A stretch of 64,000 nt of DNA from Vulcanisaeta thermophila (GTDB lineage Archaea > Thermoproteota > Thermoprotei > Thermoproteales > Thermocladiaceae). The translations under genes were made by a program, and so were the position numbers. The stretch spans positions 599,177 to 663,176 of the forward strand of contig NZ_BCLI01000001.1 in the NCBI RefSeq assembly GCF_001748385.1, in the 5' to 3' direction. This document shows, one piece after another, positions 1-9,504 of the stretch. Position 1 is the first letter of the stretch; every line of letters begins with the position of its first letter. Below the pieces are notes generated by a model that searched no databases, was not told the origin of the DNA, and saw nothing but the letters and a program-made list of their open reading frames with translations.

Positions 1-122
1 TCCCCAGGTGGTGGTGGTATTCAGTAATGCCAGGGCTTGTCATATTAATCATAGCAGTAGCATCAGCCCTAGTAGGCGATGGGTTAAGAGATATATTAGG
101 GGGTGAGGAGAGGTGGATTTAG
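1..122 (+). CDS. dppC: Peptide ABC transporter permease, C-terminal end (DppC/OppC-like, partial)
   Basis: The reading frame that begins at base 3 is open from the left edge to a TAG at 120-122. It encodes a run of tryptophans followed by PGL and a hydrophobic helix ending in GDGLRD. This is the usual C-terminus of DppC/OppC inner-membrane permeases, where GDxLRD lies at the cytoplasmic end of the last helix. The next gene (dppD) overlaps it by 10 bases, so the genes are translationally coupled. Only about 39 residues are inside the window. The assignment rests on this motif plus the two ATPase genes that follow. Confidence 0.8.
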   Translation, partial: PRWWWYSVMPGLVILIIAVASALVGDGLRDILGGEERWI

Positions 123-1093
123 TACTTAATATTGAAAACTTACACGTAGCATACACCACACAGGATGGTAATATAGAGGCCATTAGAGATGTATCACTTT
201 CATTAAGAAAGGGAGAAGTTCTGGGAATTGTCGGTGAATCTGGTAGTGGTAAATCAACATTGGCATTATTCATCACAGGATTATTACCTAAAAACGCCCA
301 GGTTAAGTTTAAGGAAGTAACAATCATGGGAAATACCGCCAATAATTATGCCCAATTACGTAGTATACTGAATAATTTACGTGGGACAGGGATTTTCATG
401 ATACCACAAGACCCATTCTCAAGCCTAAATCCATTAATGAAAATAAAAGAACAAATGGCCGAAGCATACATAACTAAACTAAAGAGAACAAAAGGCATTA
501 AGTTAAATATAAATGAAATTGAAGATAAAGAACTCACCGAATACCTAAAGAGAGTCAATATACCGGATCCCCAAATAACACTCTACAAATATCCACACCA
601 GCTATCAGGAGGGCAGATTCAAAGGATTATGATAGCAATGGCCTTAATACTGGAACCCAGGATATTAATAGCCGACGAACCCACAACCGCCCTCGACGTA
701 ATAACACAAATACAAATCCTTAATGAATTAAGAAAATTAATCAATGAACTTGAGACATCAATCATATTTATAACACACGACATAGCACTAGCAAGTATAA
801 TCAGCGATAGAGTAGCGGTTATGTACGGTGGTTTCTTCATGGAAACAGGTAATACACTGGAAATCCTAAAAGAACCATTACACCCATATACCAAAGGATT
901 AATAGCAAGCATACCCAATAAAAGGAAACATGAGGGACCCCTAAGTGAAATACAAGGAATTTACATACCCAGCAAATACGAGGGATGCCCATTCTGGCCC
1001 AGATGCCCACATACAACGGACACTTGTAAAGCGCAGACACCTATCCTCAGGAAAATCAACAATAGATTAGTGAGGTGCTTTCTCTATGAGTGA
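113..1093 (+). CDS. dppD: Peptide ABC transporter ATPase, DppD/OppD type
   Basis: This is a cytoplasmic ATPase that would power import of oligopeptides or other solutes through the DppB/DppC channel. Visible motifs are Walker A GESGSGKST at residues 41-49, the ABC signature LSGGQIQR near 163, and Walker B with ADEPTTALD near 188. The C-terminal oligopeptide-transporter extension contains GCPFWPRCP and further cysteines, which bind an iron-sulfur cluster in some homologues. The start is GTG at 113, overlapping the permease stop, and the next gene starts 8 bases before this one ends. At 326 aa the length is normal. Substrate class cannot be told from the ATPase; archaeal Dpp/Opp systems also carry sugars. 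Confidence 0.93.
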   Translation: MDLVLNIENLHVAYTTQDGNIEAIRDVSLSLRKGEVLGIVGESGSGKSTLALFITGLLPKNAQVKFKEVTIMGNTANNYAQLRSILNNLRGTGIFMIPQDPFSSLNPLMKIKEQMAEAYITKLKRTKGIKLNINEIEDKELTEYLKRVNIPDPQITLYKYPHQLSGGQIQRIMIAMALILEPRILIADEPTTALDVITQIQILNELRKLINELETSIIFITHDIALASIISDRVAVMYGGFFMETGNTLEILKEPLHPYTKGLIASIPNKRKHEGPLSEIQGIYIPSKYEGCPFWPRCPHTTDTCKAQTPILRKINNRLVRCFLYE

Positions 1094-2084
1094 GTTCCTA
1101 ATAGTAGAACACGTAATCAAGACATACCTTGCTCGTAGAAGAACAATAGTCGACGTTTTACTAAGAAGAAAAATACCACTAATATACGCCGTAAACGACG
1201 TATCCCTAACGCTAGACCGCGGAAAAACCCTAGTCCTGCTCGGCGAAAGTGGCTCAGGAAAAACAACCCTAGGGAGATTAATAGTCGGATTAGAAAAACC
1301 GGATTCAGGAAAAATAATAATCGACGGTGAGGAAGTAATATACGTAGGTAGTAAGGAATACCAAAAAAGCAAACTTAGGGGAAAACTCCAAATGGTATTT
1401 CAAGACCCATCATCATCACTAGACCCATTCATGACAATAAAGGACATAATAACGGAACCATTAGCAAAACTAGGTGTATCTAAGCACGAAGCATTAAGAA
1501 ATGCCATAGAAACGCTCGAACGTGTAGGACTGGACAAATCATACTTAAATAAAAAACCAAGTGAACTATCAGGTGGACAAAAACAAAGAATCGCAATCGC
1601 AAGAGCCATAATAACAAACCCAGAACTCGTGGTCCTCGACGAACCCACATCATCACTAGACGCCTCAATACAAGCACAAATACTAAACCTCCTCGTCAAA
1701 CTACAAAAAGAACTAAACCTAACATATGTGTTAATAACCCATGATGCCAGAGTGGCAAAATTCATGGCCGACTACATAGCCATCATGTACCTAGGCAAGA
1801 TAGTAGAGACCGGAACCGCAGACGACATACTCAACGAACCACTACACCCATACACCCAAGCCCTCCTCTCAGCAATCCCCACAATAGGCATGCAGGAAAC
1901 ACCAAAAGTAATAAGTGGAGAACCACCAAGTGCCACAAACCCACCCAAAGGATGCCCATTCTGGCCCAGATGCCCATATGCAACCAATACGTGCAAAACC
2001 GAATACCCACCACCGCAATTAATAAACAACAGAACAGTATACTGCTACCTATACAAAAACAAACACATAAACCACACGAAATAA
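1086..2084 (+). CDS. dppF: Peptide ABC transporter ATPase, DppF/OppF type
   Basis: This is the second ATPase of the same importer and would form a heterodimer with DppD. Walker A GESGSGKTT is at residues 53-61, followed by the Q-loop region FQDPSSSLDP, the signature LSGGQKQR and Walker B LDEPTSSLD. The C-terminal cysteine-rich extension (GCPFWPRCP...C...C) matches that of DppD. The 332-residue protein overlaps dppD by 8 bases and is the last gene of the operon. Wobble positions become very A- and C-rich towards the 3' end. No clear T-rich terminator follows the TAA; a TTAATTAA lies just downstream. Confidence 0.93.
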   Translation: MSEFLIVEHVIKTYLARRRTIVDVLLRRKIPLIYAVNDVSLTLDRGKTLVLLGESGSGKTTLGRLIVGLEKPDSGKIIIDGEEVIYVGSKEYQKSKLRGKLQMVFQDPSSSLDPFMTIKDIITEPLAKLGVSKHEALRNAIETLERVGLDKSYLNKKPSELSGGQKQRIAIARAIITNPELVVLDEPTSSLDASIQAQILNLLVKLQKELNLTYVLITHDARVAKFMADYIAIMYLGKIVETGTADDILNEPLHPYTQALLSAIPTIGMQETPKVISGEPPSATNPPKGCPFWPRCPYATNTCKTEYPPPQLINNRTVYCYLYKNKHINHTK

Positions 2085-2353
2085 ACATTAATTAACAGTG
2101 AGAGTATAAGCCTAACAGCACCACAGGTAACTAATTATCAAGCAATCAATATGAACTTTGTTGAGGGTAATTTCACCTGGATCTTCAAAATAAACAATGA
2201 CTAACAGCGGAGGGTTAATACATTCCAGCCTCCTCAGTGGAAGTTGCTACGCTTATTACGTATTCACTACCCCTTAATTCAGGCACTAGGACATTACCCA
2301 GTGGCGCGACTAAGGGGCCTTGCATCATGACTTAGTGTGTCGTAATTCCATGA
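2085..2353. other. Intergenic region after dppF
   Basis: This 269-base gap separates the plus-strand dpp operon from minus-strand genes, so it is a convergent terminator region. It contains only one short minus-strand reading frame (2215-2328, listed separately). I see no tRNA, repeat or C/D box motif here. Confidence 0.5.
2215..2328 (-). pseudogene. Short 37-codon ORF, possible relic of a larger gene
   Basis: Read on the minus strand, an ATG at 2328 opens a 37-codon frame ending in TAA at 2217-2215. The peptide starts MMQGPLVAP and ends STEEAGMY. It has protein-like composition and is preceded a few codons upstream by an in-frame stop. It could be a tiny gene or the C-terminal remnant of a lost one. 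No promoter is evident and no family is recognised, so this is a weak call. Confidence 0.2.
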
Positions 2354-2935
2354 TCATTGCCGTACCTGGTCTCGTTTGCCCATTATTGACCATACCTCAA
2401 CGGTGCAGGCTAGTATTGATAATGACTGTATGACCGCATCCACGTAGTTCACGAGGAGCCTATTTATTATCGCCAGTATCACCGCGGCCAGCATTAGTAA
2501 TGTGCCCATTAACCACATGTACATGGAGGCCTTGTTCGTTGCTATGCTTGTTAGTACGGCGTAGCTACCGATTTGCGACACCAGGGCAATTATTAAGACT
2601 GCCACCGCGGCTATGAACTGCCCAGCCAGGATTAGGGCCGTGCCCACTATTATTGATGCCACGAACACCATCGGTATGTAGCCCCTATTAAGGCCGCTGC
2701 GTATTAGCACAATGCCCAGGTATGCGTATAGGCTTAGGATTATGGCCATGGTGACTAGGGCGGTGATTGCTACGTTGCCCGTTGTGTAGAGTGTGAAGTA
2801 TGGTAATGGTAAGCCCGTGTATATTGTTAGGTAACCACTTATGAAGAGCCAGAGAAGCGATGCAAAGTTTACCATGACGAAACCCACATAGAACCAAGCG
2901 ACCCTGTTAAGCGCCCACGTGCTTAAACCCATCAA
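2354..2935 (-). CDS. Polytopic membrane protein of unknown function (193 aa)
   Basis: The sequence is almost entirely hydrophobic and shows about six transmembrane helices, starting with FYVGFVMVNFASLLW near residue 14. It ends in a short charged tail (GKRDQVRQ). There are no transporter signature motifs that I recognise. The start is the ATG at 2935. A TATA-like element (TACTTAAG, near 2960 on the complementary strand) lies at about the right distance upstream. It may be an integral-membrane accessory protein; the neighbouring coiled-coil gene has the same orientation but 140 bases separate them. Function unknown. Confidence 0.7.
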   Translation of the reverse strand: MMGLSTWALNRVAWFYVGFVMVNFASLLWLFISGYLTIYTGLPLPYFTLYTTGNVAITALVTMAIILSLYAYLGIVLIRSGLNRGYIPMVFVASIIVGTALILAGQFIAAVAVLIIALVSQIGSYAVLTSIATNKASMYMWLMGTLLMLAAVILAIINRLLVNYVDAVIQSLSILACTVEVWSIMGKRDQVRQ

Positions 2936-3077
2936 TTAACTTTCCTAACCTAACCCCTTAAGTACTTTTTGTGGCCAGTGTACATGGGTAATGTCATTGC
3001 GGTTCATGAAGGGCTTGGGTGCGTGCCAACGTACTGCGTGGCTCACTGGCTTATTTCTTGCTGTGTTGTGAGGGTGG

Positions 3078-3569
3078 TCATGATCGTGGTGGTGTTTGTG
3101 TTAGGCTGCTCTCCATTAACCTGGTCATAACCTTCGACGTCAGCTCGTACGTGGCTGCTATGTTTGAATTCAGAACCCTCAATTGATTACTTATGAGGTC
3201 TAGCCTATCAATAACCTCCTTACGTAGGTCATCAATCTTCCTCCCCAACTCATCGAATCCTACATCAATTCTCTTACTTAATTCATTAAATCCAGCATCA
3301 ATTCTTTTATTTAAATCGTTAATATCTATGTCAACCCTTTTACCTAAATCATCAATCTTCTTACCCAGCTCATCGAACTTACTACTAATTGCGTACATGA
3401 GTATTAACTCCGCATCATCCCTTGAAACCTCCTTCCTGCTAATCCAGCCTGGTAATTGAGACATCACGTAATCCACGCCCCTACTAATTAATAGGCTCAT
3501 TAACTCACTTAACTCCATAGTAAGTGAGGCATCAATTGTGCTTTTATGCCTTTCACTTGAAGGATTCAT
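3078..3569 (-). CDS. Coiled-coil protein with 11-residue repeats (163 aa)
   Basis: Residues 65-130 consist of about five hendecad repeats of the pattern [GNS]-K-R-[IV]-D-x-x-[FI]-x-[ED]-L. These predict a long amphipathic helix or a right-handed coiled coil. The N-terminal 60 residues contain a hydrophobic stretch (LMSLLISRGVDYVM) and the C-terminus is a Thr/Pro-rich tail. The repeats are visible in the DNA as near-identical 33-base units on the complement of 3240-3400. Similar small proteins occur near mobile or surface genes in Thermoproteales, but I do not recognise a characterised family. The start is ATG at 3569. Function unknown; scaffold or dimerisation roles would fit. Confidence 0.7.
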   Translation of the reverse strand: MNPSSERHKSTIDASLTMELSELMSLLISRGVDYVMSQLPGWISRKEVSRDDAELILMYAISSKFDELGKKIDDLGKRVDIDINDLNKRIDAGFNELSKRIDVGFDELGRKIDDLRKEVIDRLDLISNQLRVLNSNIAATYELTSKVMTRLMESSLTQTPPRS

Positions 3570-3709
3570 TATGCATTATTCATTAAGGAGCCTCATAAAT
3601 GCACCAATGAGTATTAACTAGCAATGAGTCAGTGTGGGCAAAGTATCAACTCACCACACCACATGGATCTTGAGAATTAGTGCGTAGTAGGTCAATGAAG
3701 TCATTATCC

Positions 3710-5395
3710 CTAACCTACAACCATCACCTTACCGTAACTACAGGTATACTCCTGCGGATTTCCGTAGTAATTCGTTGCATTGAGTATGAAGCCGTAGGTT
3801 GGTATCCCGAAGGGTTTGGATGCCACCACGACGGATATGTAAAGGCGAGTGCCGTTACTGATACCAGTCGTATCGAGAAATGTTTGAATGAAGGTGGTGC
3901 TCGATGGTGGTAGTATGATACCTGCCATTTCAAGCTCCGTCAACATAATATTTGTTATTTCATCTGCTATTGGACCATATATAATATTTGCTATAGCATT
4001 ATATGGTGGCGTTACAACATACGCCATAAGGCCCGTGCCAAACTGGGCCATGTTTACGGCGGATTCGGCCCCACCAAGGATAATGGTGTACGACGCTCCC
4101 GTTTTTAATCCCACCATATATGCAATGTTGACTGGACCGTTACACTCGTAGAGCTCCTCAACCCCAGTCAATGGGTTAGGTATAAAGTTTATGTAGTAAA
4201 TTACTGAAGATGTATTCAATACTGAGTAACCAATTAGTTTATTAAATATGGTAGTCGTATCATAGTATAACACGCTGATGGGTCCATTACCATAATCAAT
4301 ACCGCCCTCCACCGGTTTCTGACTGGGTACATAGAGGACTTCGGAAACCGTCACCGAACCCAGATACTCCGTAATGCCAGTCGTTGGGTCCACGTACCAT
4401 GCACTATAATTAATAATCGCCCACGTGCCATTGCATGCCCAATAAAGCGATCCAGGGCCCCTCACGAAGGACATATTTATTGGAAATCCCACTGCCCATG
4501 TCTCGTTAGCACTGTAGGACCGGCCTATCTCACCGTATTCCGTGGTCACTGCCTCCCAGGGCATCACACCAATATAGCCAATATCTAAAAAGACCTCTAA
4601 GTTACTATCCCTATGTACAACGCCATTACTCCATGTAACCCAGACCAGTGGTAATGAACCATTTATGCCCACACAGGTAATCTCTGGTATAAACCCATAG
4701 TGTGATGATACGTAAATCCCCGCCGGTTGCGGCCCGCTTACGGAGCAGTTATAGAGTACGTAGCCATCGTAAGTACCGAGGATCCGCGGGCCTTGCTTGT
4801 TCACGGTGCTCATCCTCACGACGCTAAATGGCTTTACCCCAGTCACGTTAATATATATGGCGGCCACGACGAACCTGGGCATGGCTGAACCAACGCCCCT
4901 GGAGGCAAGGACCCAACCAACGTTGTATGGGATGACCATGGGTACAATCCAGGACTTATTACCACTCACATAGGTTGCGAAAACCAGGAGTGATGTGTTG
5001 TAACTACCCACTGGCATGCCCGTACCCAACCACCTATTGATTACGAAGGACCATGCACCATCACTGAAGGGTAGCGTTACCACACTACCGTACGCATGCA
5101 TCATGGGCATGACCCCATTGGGTAAATTCGCATAGATGCTTATGAAGGCGTTGGCGGGCTTTATTGTTGAGCCGTTGATCACGTAAACCCTAATTACAAT
5201 GCCCGGCGCCGTGGACGGCAATGACCCGTAGTAGGATATCACACCAGTGCCAACCCTGACCAACTGTATTGGCGCAGGTTGAGCCTCAACGGTATCAAGT
5301 AGTAGCATGAGTATTGAGGCCACGGCCATGACCAGCATAATAACCAACAAAGCCCTGGCACTGCTCATCCGCATATTGAATATTCTCCTTGCCAT
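3710..5395 (-). CDS. Secreted surface glycoprotein-like protein (561 aa)
   Basis: The protein has a basic N-terminus (MARRIFNMR) and a hydrophobic segment (ALLVIMLVMAVASILMLLL) ending in VEAQPAP, which is a Sec-type signal peptide or anchor. The rest is Ser/Thr/Asn/Tyr-rich with many N-x-S/T sequons and predicted beta structure, as in extracellular glycoproteins of crenarchaea. There is no C-terminal anchor helix. A TATA element (CTTTATAAAT on the minus strand, 5430-5421) lies about 30 bases upstream of ATG 5395. It could be a cell-surface binding or S-layer-associated protein. The family is not recognised. Confidence 0.72.
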   Translation of the reverse strand: MARRIFNMRMSSARALLVIMLVMAVASILMLLLDTVEAQPAPIQLVRVGTGVISYYGSLPSTAPGIVIRVYVINGSTIKPANAFISIYANLPNGVMPMMHAYGSVVTLPFSDGAWSFVINRWLGTGMPVGSYNTSLLVFATYVSGNKSWIVPMVIPYNVGWVLASRGVGSAMPRFVVAAIYINVTGVKPFSVVRMSTVNKQGPRILGTYDGYVLYNCSVSGPQPAGIYVSSHYGFIPEITCVGINGSLPLVWVTWSNGVVHRDSNLEVFLDIGYIGVMPWEAVTTEYGEIGRSYSANETWAVGFPINMSFVRGPGSLYWACNGTWAIINYSAWYVDPTTGITEYLGSVTVSEVLYVPSQKPVEGGIDYGNGPISVLYYDTTTIFNKLIGYSVLNTSSVIYYINFIPNPLTGVEELYECNGPVNIAYMVGLKTGASYTIILGGAESAVNMAQFGTGLMAYVVTPPYNAIANIIYGPIADEITNIMLTELEMAGIILPPSSTTFIQTFLDTTGISNGTRLYISVVVASKPFGIPTYGFILNATNYYGNPQEYTCSYGKVMVVG

Positions 5396-5734
5396 ACAAG
5401 TACCCTTATATTATTATTTTATTTATAAAGTTCTCTTCATAAAGGTTTCTTCCAATTTTATGGATTTGAATGACCCCTTCCCTTTACCCTCCTTATGAAA
5501 ACGCACCCATCATACACCCATACATACTTCACCCCTCTACCACGAACCCCACGGACACCCTGACACCATAAAGTGAAGAGAAAAGACGCACCAATTACCA
5601 CAACTACCCGCACAACAAGAAACACGACATAAACATTCACCCCACTGAAATACCCACAAATTCCACGTGGGGCCTATGTCTTCCCACAAACCCTTTATCA
5701 CCCTAAACACAAATTTATCCTGCTCTGACGGGAA
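5396..5734. other. Intergenic region between surface protein and MinD-like gene
   Basis: This 339-base gap holds the promoter of the 3710-5395 gene at its left end. The middle (5480-5700) is very A/C-rich on the plus strand. A 60-codon minus-strand frame (5640-5458) begins with a hydrophobic stretch but has no convincing promoter, so I did not call it. CCACGTGGGG at 5663-5672, preceded by CCCACAAA, closely resembles the hairpin after tRNA-Gln at 45865-45895. Confidence 0.4.
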
Positions 5735-6529
5735 TTACGAATCCGTTAAACGCCTCCTGAATAGGCGTCTTAGTGAGCCTTCGGCCAGTCCTAAATTACC
5801 CAGGTACTCGGGGCTTATGAGGCTCCAAAGCCTCCTTATTGCCTCCCCTATGGTGGTTACCAGGGGTATGGCTACGTAGTACCACTTAACCTGCTCAATA
5901 CCAACCACACCATAGGGATCCCACCTACTAACTAGCTTAACCCTAAAACCACCAACATTAAACTCCCTACCCACCCTCTCAGCAAAGCCCTCACCAGCAA
6001 AACCAAGTTCATCAGCCACATTAAGCAGCGACTTGAAGTTCGATGGTTCACCAACCACGAAAAATGGCGACTCAGGGGTTAACTTTAGGTGGTACTTACA
6101 ATCACCCGCCGGCGCCCTATTACAAAGCCTAACAACCCTATTACCAGGGAAGGCCTGCAGGGCAGCCTCACCAGCCAGTATGGAGTCGGGCTCGTAGGAC
6201 TGAACGAGAACCAGGGCATCAGCCCTCCTAAGGAGCTCCACGAAGGACTCCTGGGCAACACTCATTGGGGGTAGATCCACGATGGAAACATCGCCAAAAC
6301 CATCACCCGAGGGGGCGCCCCTAACAATCCTGACCACCCTGGAAACCCTATTTATAGCATCAACCCAATCACCAAGGTAATAAGCCACGCCAGTACACTC
6401 ACCGTAAACGCAGGAGTAATCGTAAACGGTATGCCTATAACCACGCATGGAAAGAACCACGGAAAGACCCAGGGACACGGTACTCTTCCCAGTGCCTCCC
6501 TTGGCGCCCGACGTAACCACAATCATCAT
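5735..6529 (-). CDS. MinD/ParA-family P-loop ATPase (264 aa)
   Basis: The N-terminus carries the deviant Walker A KGGTGKST (residues 10-17), with the extra signature lysine at K10 and the catalytic K15 typical of the MinD/ParA/Mrp superfamily. A DLPP motif for switch II follows (VSIVDLPP). The closest look is to MinD/CooC-like ATPases rather than to plasmid ParA. No ParB, MinC or Mrp partner is adjacent. The start is ATG 6529 or 6526. It is transcribed divergently from the Lhr-type helicase; about 78 bases separate the two starts. The partner or cargo is unknown; it could position a membrane protein or insert a metal cofactor. Confidence 0.8.
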   Translation of the reverse strand: MMIVVTSGAKGGTGKSTVSLGLSVVLSMRGYRHTVYDYSCVYGECTGVAYYLGDWVDAINRVSRVVRIVRGAPSGDGFGDVSIVDLPPMSVAQESFVELLRRADALVLVQSYEPDSILAGEAALQAFPGNRVVRLCNRAPAGDCKYHLKLTPESPFFVVGEPSNFKSLLNVADELGFAGEGFAERVGREFNVGGFRVKLVSRWDPYGVVGIEQVKWYYVAIPLVTTIGEAIRRLWSLISPEYLGNLGLAEGSLRRLFRRRLTDS

Positions 6530-6607
6530 CAGCCCAATGCACCAACACCAAGGGGTCAGGCAAATATATTAATTACTTTTGCAAACACTAACCCGAAGCC
6601 ACCAACC

Positions 6608-9424
6608 ATGGTGATGGACCCATTCTGGAGCAAGCACCTAACTGGGGAGTTGGTTAGGGTACTCGAGAGGTACGGTTATGAAGAGCCCACACCAATACAG
6701 AGAAAGGCCATACCCCAGGTACTCACTGGAAAAAACACACTAATCATAGCACCCACGGGGAGTGGGAAAACCGAGGCCGCAATGCTACCAGTAATATCCG
6801 AGATAATAAGAAGGGGCTTGAAAAACCCCATAACCACACTATACATAACACCAGCAAGGGCCCTGAACAGGGACGTCAACATAAGGCTAAGCCAAATAGC
6901 CAACGAACTGGGAATAACCACGGCAGTAAGGCACGGAGACACACCAGAGAGTGAGAGGAGGAGGCAGGTGAGGAACCCACCAATGATACTGATAACCACG
7001 CCAGAAACCCTGCAGGTAATACTCACAATGAAAGCCATGAGGAGGCACCTAAAACACCTAAGGTGGGTAGTGGTTGATGAGATACACGAGTTAATAAACG
7101 ACGAAAGAGGAGCCCAACTGGCAATAGCCCTAGAAAGACTAGTAAACATAGCCGGTGAATTCCAAAGAATAGGTCTATCAGCCACGGTGGGGAACCCAGA
7201 ACTCACCGCCAAGTACCTAGCGGGCACGAACAGGGAAGCAACCATAGTAATAGACGACACACCCAGGAGCATGGAAATAAAGGTGGAACTACCACAACCC
7301 ACGGAGGACGATGTAAAGAACGCGGAGGAGCTAAACACAACCCCAGAAACCATGGCAAGAATAAGGAGAATAATCGAAATAATAAACCAACACAAAACCA
7401 CATTAATATTCACAAACACAAGGGACGAAGCAGAACTCCTAGGACACAGGCTAATGAAAATCCTAGGACCAGACAAAATCGGGGTATACCACGGATCCCT
7501 AGACAAAGAGGAGAGGGAGGAATTAGAGAGGAAACTGAGGAATGGTGAGGTCAAGGCCGTGGTAACCACATCAAGCCTAGAACTGGGCATAGACATAGGA
7601 CTAATAGAGGCGGTGATACAATACTCAAGCCCAAGACAAACAATAAAAATAATACAAAGAATAGGCAGAAGTGGACATACAATAAGCAAAAAAGCAATCG
7701 GATACATAATAACAAGAAACACAGACGACTACCTGGAATCAAAAGTAATAACGGAGAAGGCCCTAAAGGGCGAAATAGAAAGGGAGGTGGAATACCACGA
7801 AAAAGCACTAGACGTACTGCAACACCAAATAGCAGGGATAATAATAGACACAAAGACGGAGGGAAGAAACCCCACAATAGAGTGGATACTGGAAACCGTG
7901 AAAAGAGCACACCCATACAGGGACCTAACCAAGGAGGAACTAATGGAGGTAATAAAATTCATGGAACAAGAAAAATTAGTAAAGGTGGATAATGAGGAGG
8001 TAATACCAAGGAGGGGACTCCATAAGTATTACTACGAGAACATATCCATGATACCAGACCAAAAACACTACAAAGCCCTGGACATAACCACACAAAAAAC
8101 AGTGGGTGAACTAGACGAGGAATTCGTAGAAACCACAGAACCAGGAACACCAATAATACTCGCAGGAAAACCCTGGCGAGTAATAAGTATAGACAGGGAA
8201 AACACAGTGGTAAACCTAGAACCCATAACACAATCACTAAACACAGTACCCACATGGATAGGCGAAGAAATACCAGTACCCACAGACATAGCCCAGGAAA
8301 CATGCAAAGAAAGACAGGAAATAATAAACAAACTAAGAAGCGGCGAGGAACCAGACGAAACCCCAACACCAATAATCGAGGAACTAAAACAGCAAGCAAA
8401 CACCGAGGTCACGGAATTCACAAAAACCATAAACATAGAATGGAGGGGAAAGGACCTAATAATACACGCATGCCTAGGAACCAAGGGTAACCAGGCACTA
8501 GCCCTATACATAAGCAGGTACATAGGCACCAGGTACAAAACAAACATAAGCACAGCCACAGACCCATACAGAGTACTCATAACAGCACCAATAAACATAC
8601 CACCAAAAACCATAGAACAAGCACTCCAGGAAGACCCAAAAACAATAACCGAAACACTAAAAGAAGCCATAAGAGAAACAAGGCTCTACAGGTACAGGTT
8701 CATACACGTAGCAAGAAAACACGGAGTACTACCCAAGGAAAAAATAAACATAAACATAGACCGACTAATAAAAACCCTAGAAAACACAATAGTAGACAAA
8801 GAAACAATAAGAGAAATACTAACAGAAAAAATAGACCAAAAACCACTCATAGACCTAACAGAAAAAATCAAAAACAAACAAATAAACATAAAAATAATCG
8901 AAACAAACCAATACACACCACTGGCACAACACATACTAGAAACCAACGCCAAATACGACGCAATAATAACCACAATAACAACAACCACACTCATAAACAT
9001 AATAAAAACAAGAATCCAGGAAAAACAAATCACACTACTATGCCTAAACTGCGGGTGGAACACCACCACAAAAGTCAAATACACACCAAACGACATAAAA
9101 TGCCCAAGATGCGGAATGCGAATAATAGCAGTACTAAAATACGGCGAAGACCCAAGAAAAATGTACGAAATAACCAGGAAAGCAAAGAAAAAACTACCAA
9201 TGACGAGCGAGGAAAAACAAAAATGGGAAGAACTCACAGAAACCGCAAACGCAGTACTACAATACGGCAAAAAAGCCATAATAGCACTGGCAGCCCACGG
9301 AGTAGGACCAGCCACAGTAATAAGGAAAGTCCTCGCAAGGGCAAAAACCGAGGAGGAACTATACCAACAAATACTACAGGCGGAACGAGAATACTACGCC
9401 ACAAAACCCTTCTGGGAACACTAA
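6608..9424 (+). CDS. lhr: Lhr-type superfamily 2 DNA/RNA helicase
   Basis: This 938-residue helicase has Q-motif TPIQRKA, Walker A APTGSGKT (48-55), motif II DEIH near 155-160, motif III SAT, and motif VI QRIGRSG. These are followed by the winged-helix and Lhr-core elements (GKPWRVxSI, PTWIGEE). A C-terminal zinc ribbon is visible (LCLNCGW about 812, KCPRCGM about 835), followed by a helix-hairpin-like helical tail. Lhr-family enzymes unwind DNA or RNA-DNA hybrids in repair. I chose ATG 6608, not the longer open frame from 6431, because the upstream part is low-complexity, overlaps the divergent gene, and a TATA-like AAATATATTA lies near 6565. The last kilobase has extreme A/C wobble bias. 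Confidence 0.88.
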   Translation: MVMDPFWSKHLTGELVRVLERYGYEEPTPIQRKAIPQVLTGKNTLIIAPTGSGKTEAAMLPVISEIIRRGLKNPITTLYITPARALNRDVNIRLSQIANELGITTAVRHGDTPESERRRQVRNPPMILITTPETLQVILTMKAMRRHLKHLRWVVVDEIHELINDERGAQLAIALERLVNIAGEFQRIGLSATVGNPELTAKYLAGTNREATIVIDDTPRSMEIKVELPQPTEDDVKNAEELNTTPETMARIRRIIEIINQHKTTLIFTNTRDEAELLGHRLMKILGPDKIGVYHGSLDKEEREELERKLRNGEVKAVVTTSSLELGIDIGLIEAVIQYSSPRQTIKIIQRIGRSGHTISKKAIGYIITRNTDDYLESKVITEKALKGEIEREVEYHEKALDVLQHQIAGIIIDTKTEGRNPTIEWILETVKRAHPYRDLTKEELMEVIKFMEQEKLVKVDNEEVIPRRGLHKYYYENISMIPDQKHYKALDITTQKTVGELDEEFVETTEPGTPIILAGKPWRVISIDRENTVVNLEPITQSLNTVPTWIGEEIPVPTDIAQETCKERQEIINKLRSGEEPDETPTPIIEELKQQANTEVTEFTKTINIEWRGKDLIIHACLGTKGNQALALYISRYIGTRYKTNISTATDPYRVLITAPINIPPKTIEQALQEDPKTITETLKEAIRETRLYRYRFIHVARKHGVLPKEKININIDRLIKTLENTIVDKETIREILTEKIDQKPLIDLTEKIKNKQINIKIIETNQYTPLAQHILETNAKYDAIITTITTTTLINIIKTRIQEKQITLLCLNCGWNTTTKVKYTPNDIKCPRCGMRIIAVLKYGEDPRKMYEITRKAKKKLPMTSEEKQKWEELTETANAVLQYGKKAIIALAAHGVGPATVIRKVLARAKTEEELYQQILQAEREYYATKPFWEH

Positions 9425-9463
9425 GCACAAAGCAGTAATACGAAGAACCCACGAAAGAAAAAG

Positions 9464-9471
9464 CTTATAAA
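9464..9471 (+). promoter_or_regulatory. rRNA operon promoter TATA box
   Basis: CTTATAAA sits in a strong purine-rich BRE context (GAAAGAAAAAG). Counting about 26 bases downstream puts initiation near 9495, just before the leader hairpin. This fits an archaeal TBP/TFB promoter for a heavily transcribed operon. Confidence 0.75.
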
Positions 9472-9504
9472 CAACAAAAGCAAGGAAACCACCGCACAAT
9501 GAGT

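Noticed and set aside
5458-5640. 60-codon minus-strand ORF starting GTG 5640 with a hydrophobic N-terminus
   Set aside because: No promoter at the right distance, lies in an A/C-rich intergenic stretch that creates long open frames, and low-complexity C-terminus (GRGV...RRVKGRG).
6431-6607. N-terminal extension of the helicase frame from 6431
   Set aside because: The extension overlaps the divergent MinD-like start region, is low-complexity His/Asn/Pro-rich, and does not resemble Lhr N-termini; ATG 6608 has a promoter.
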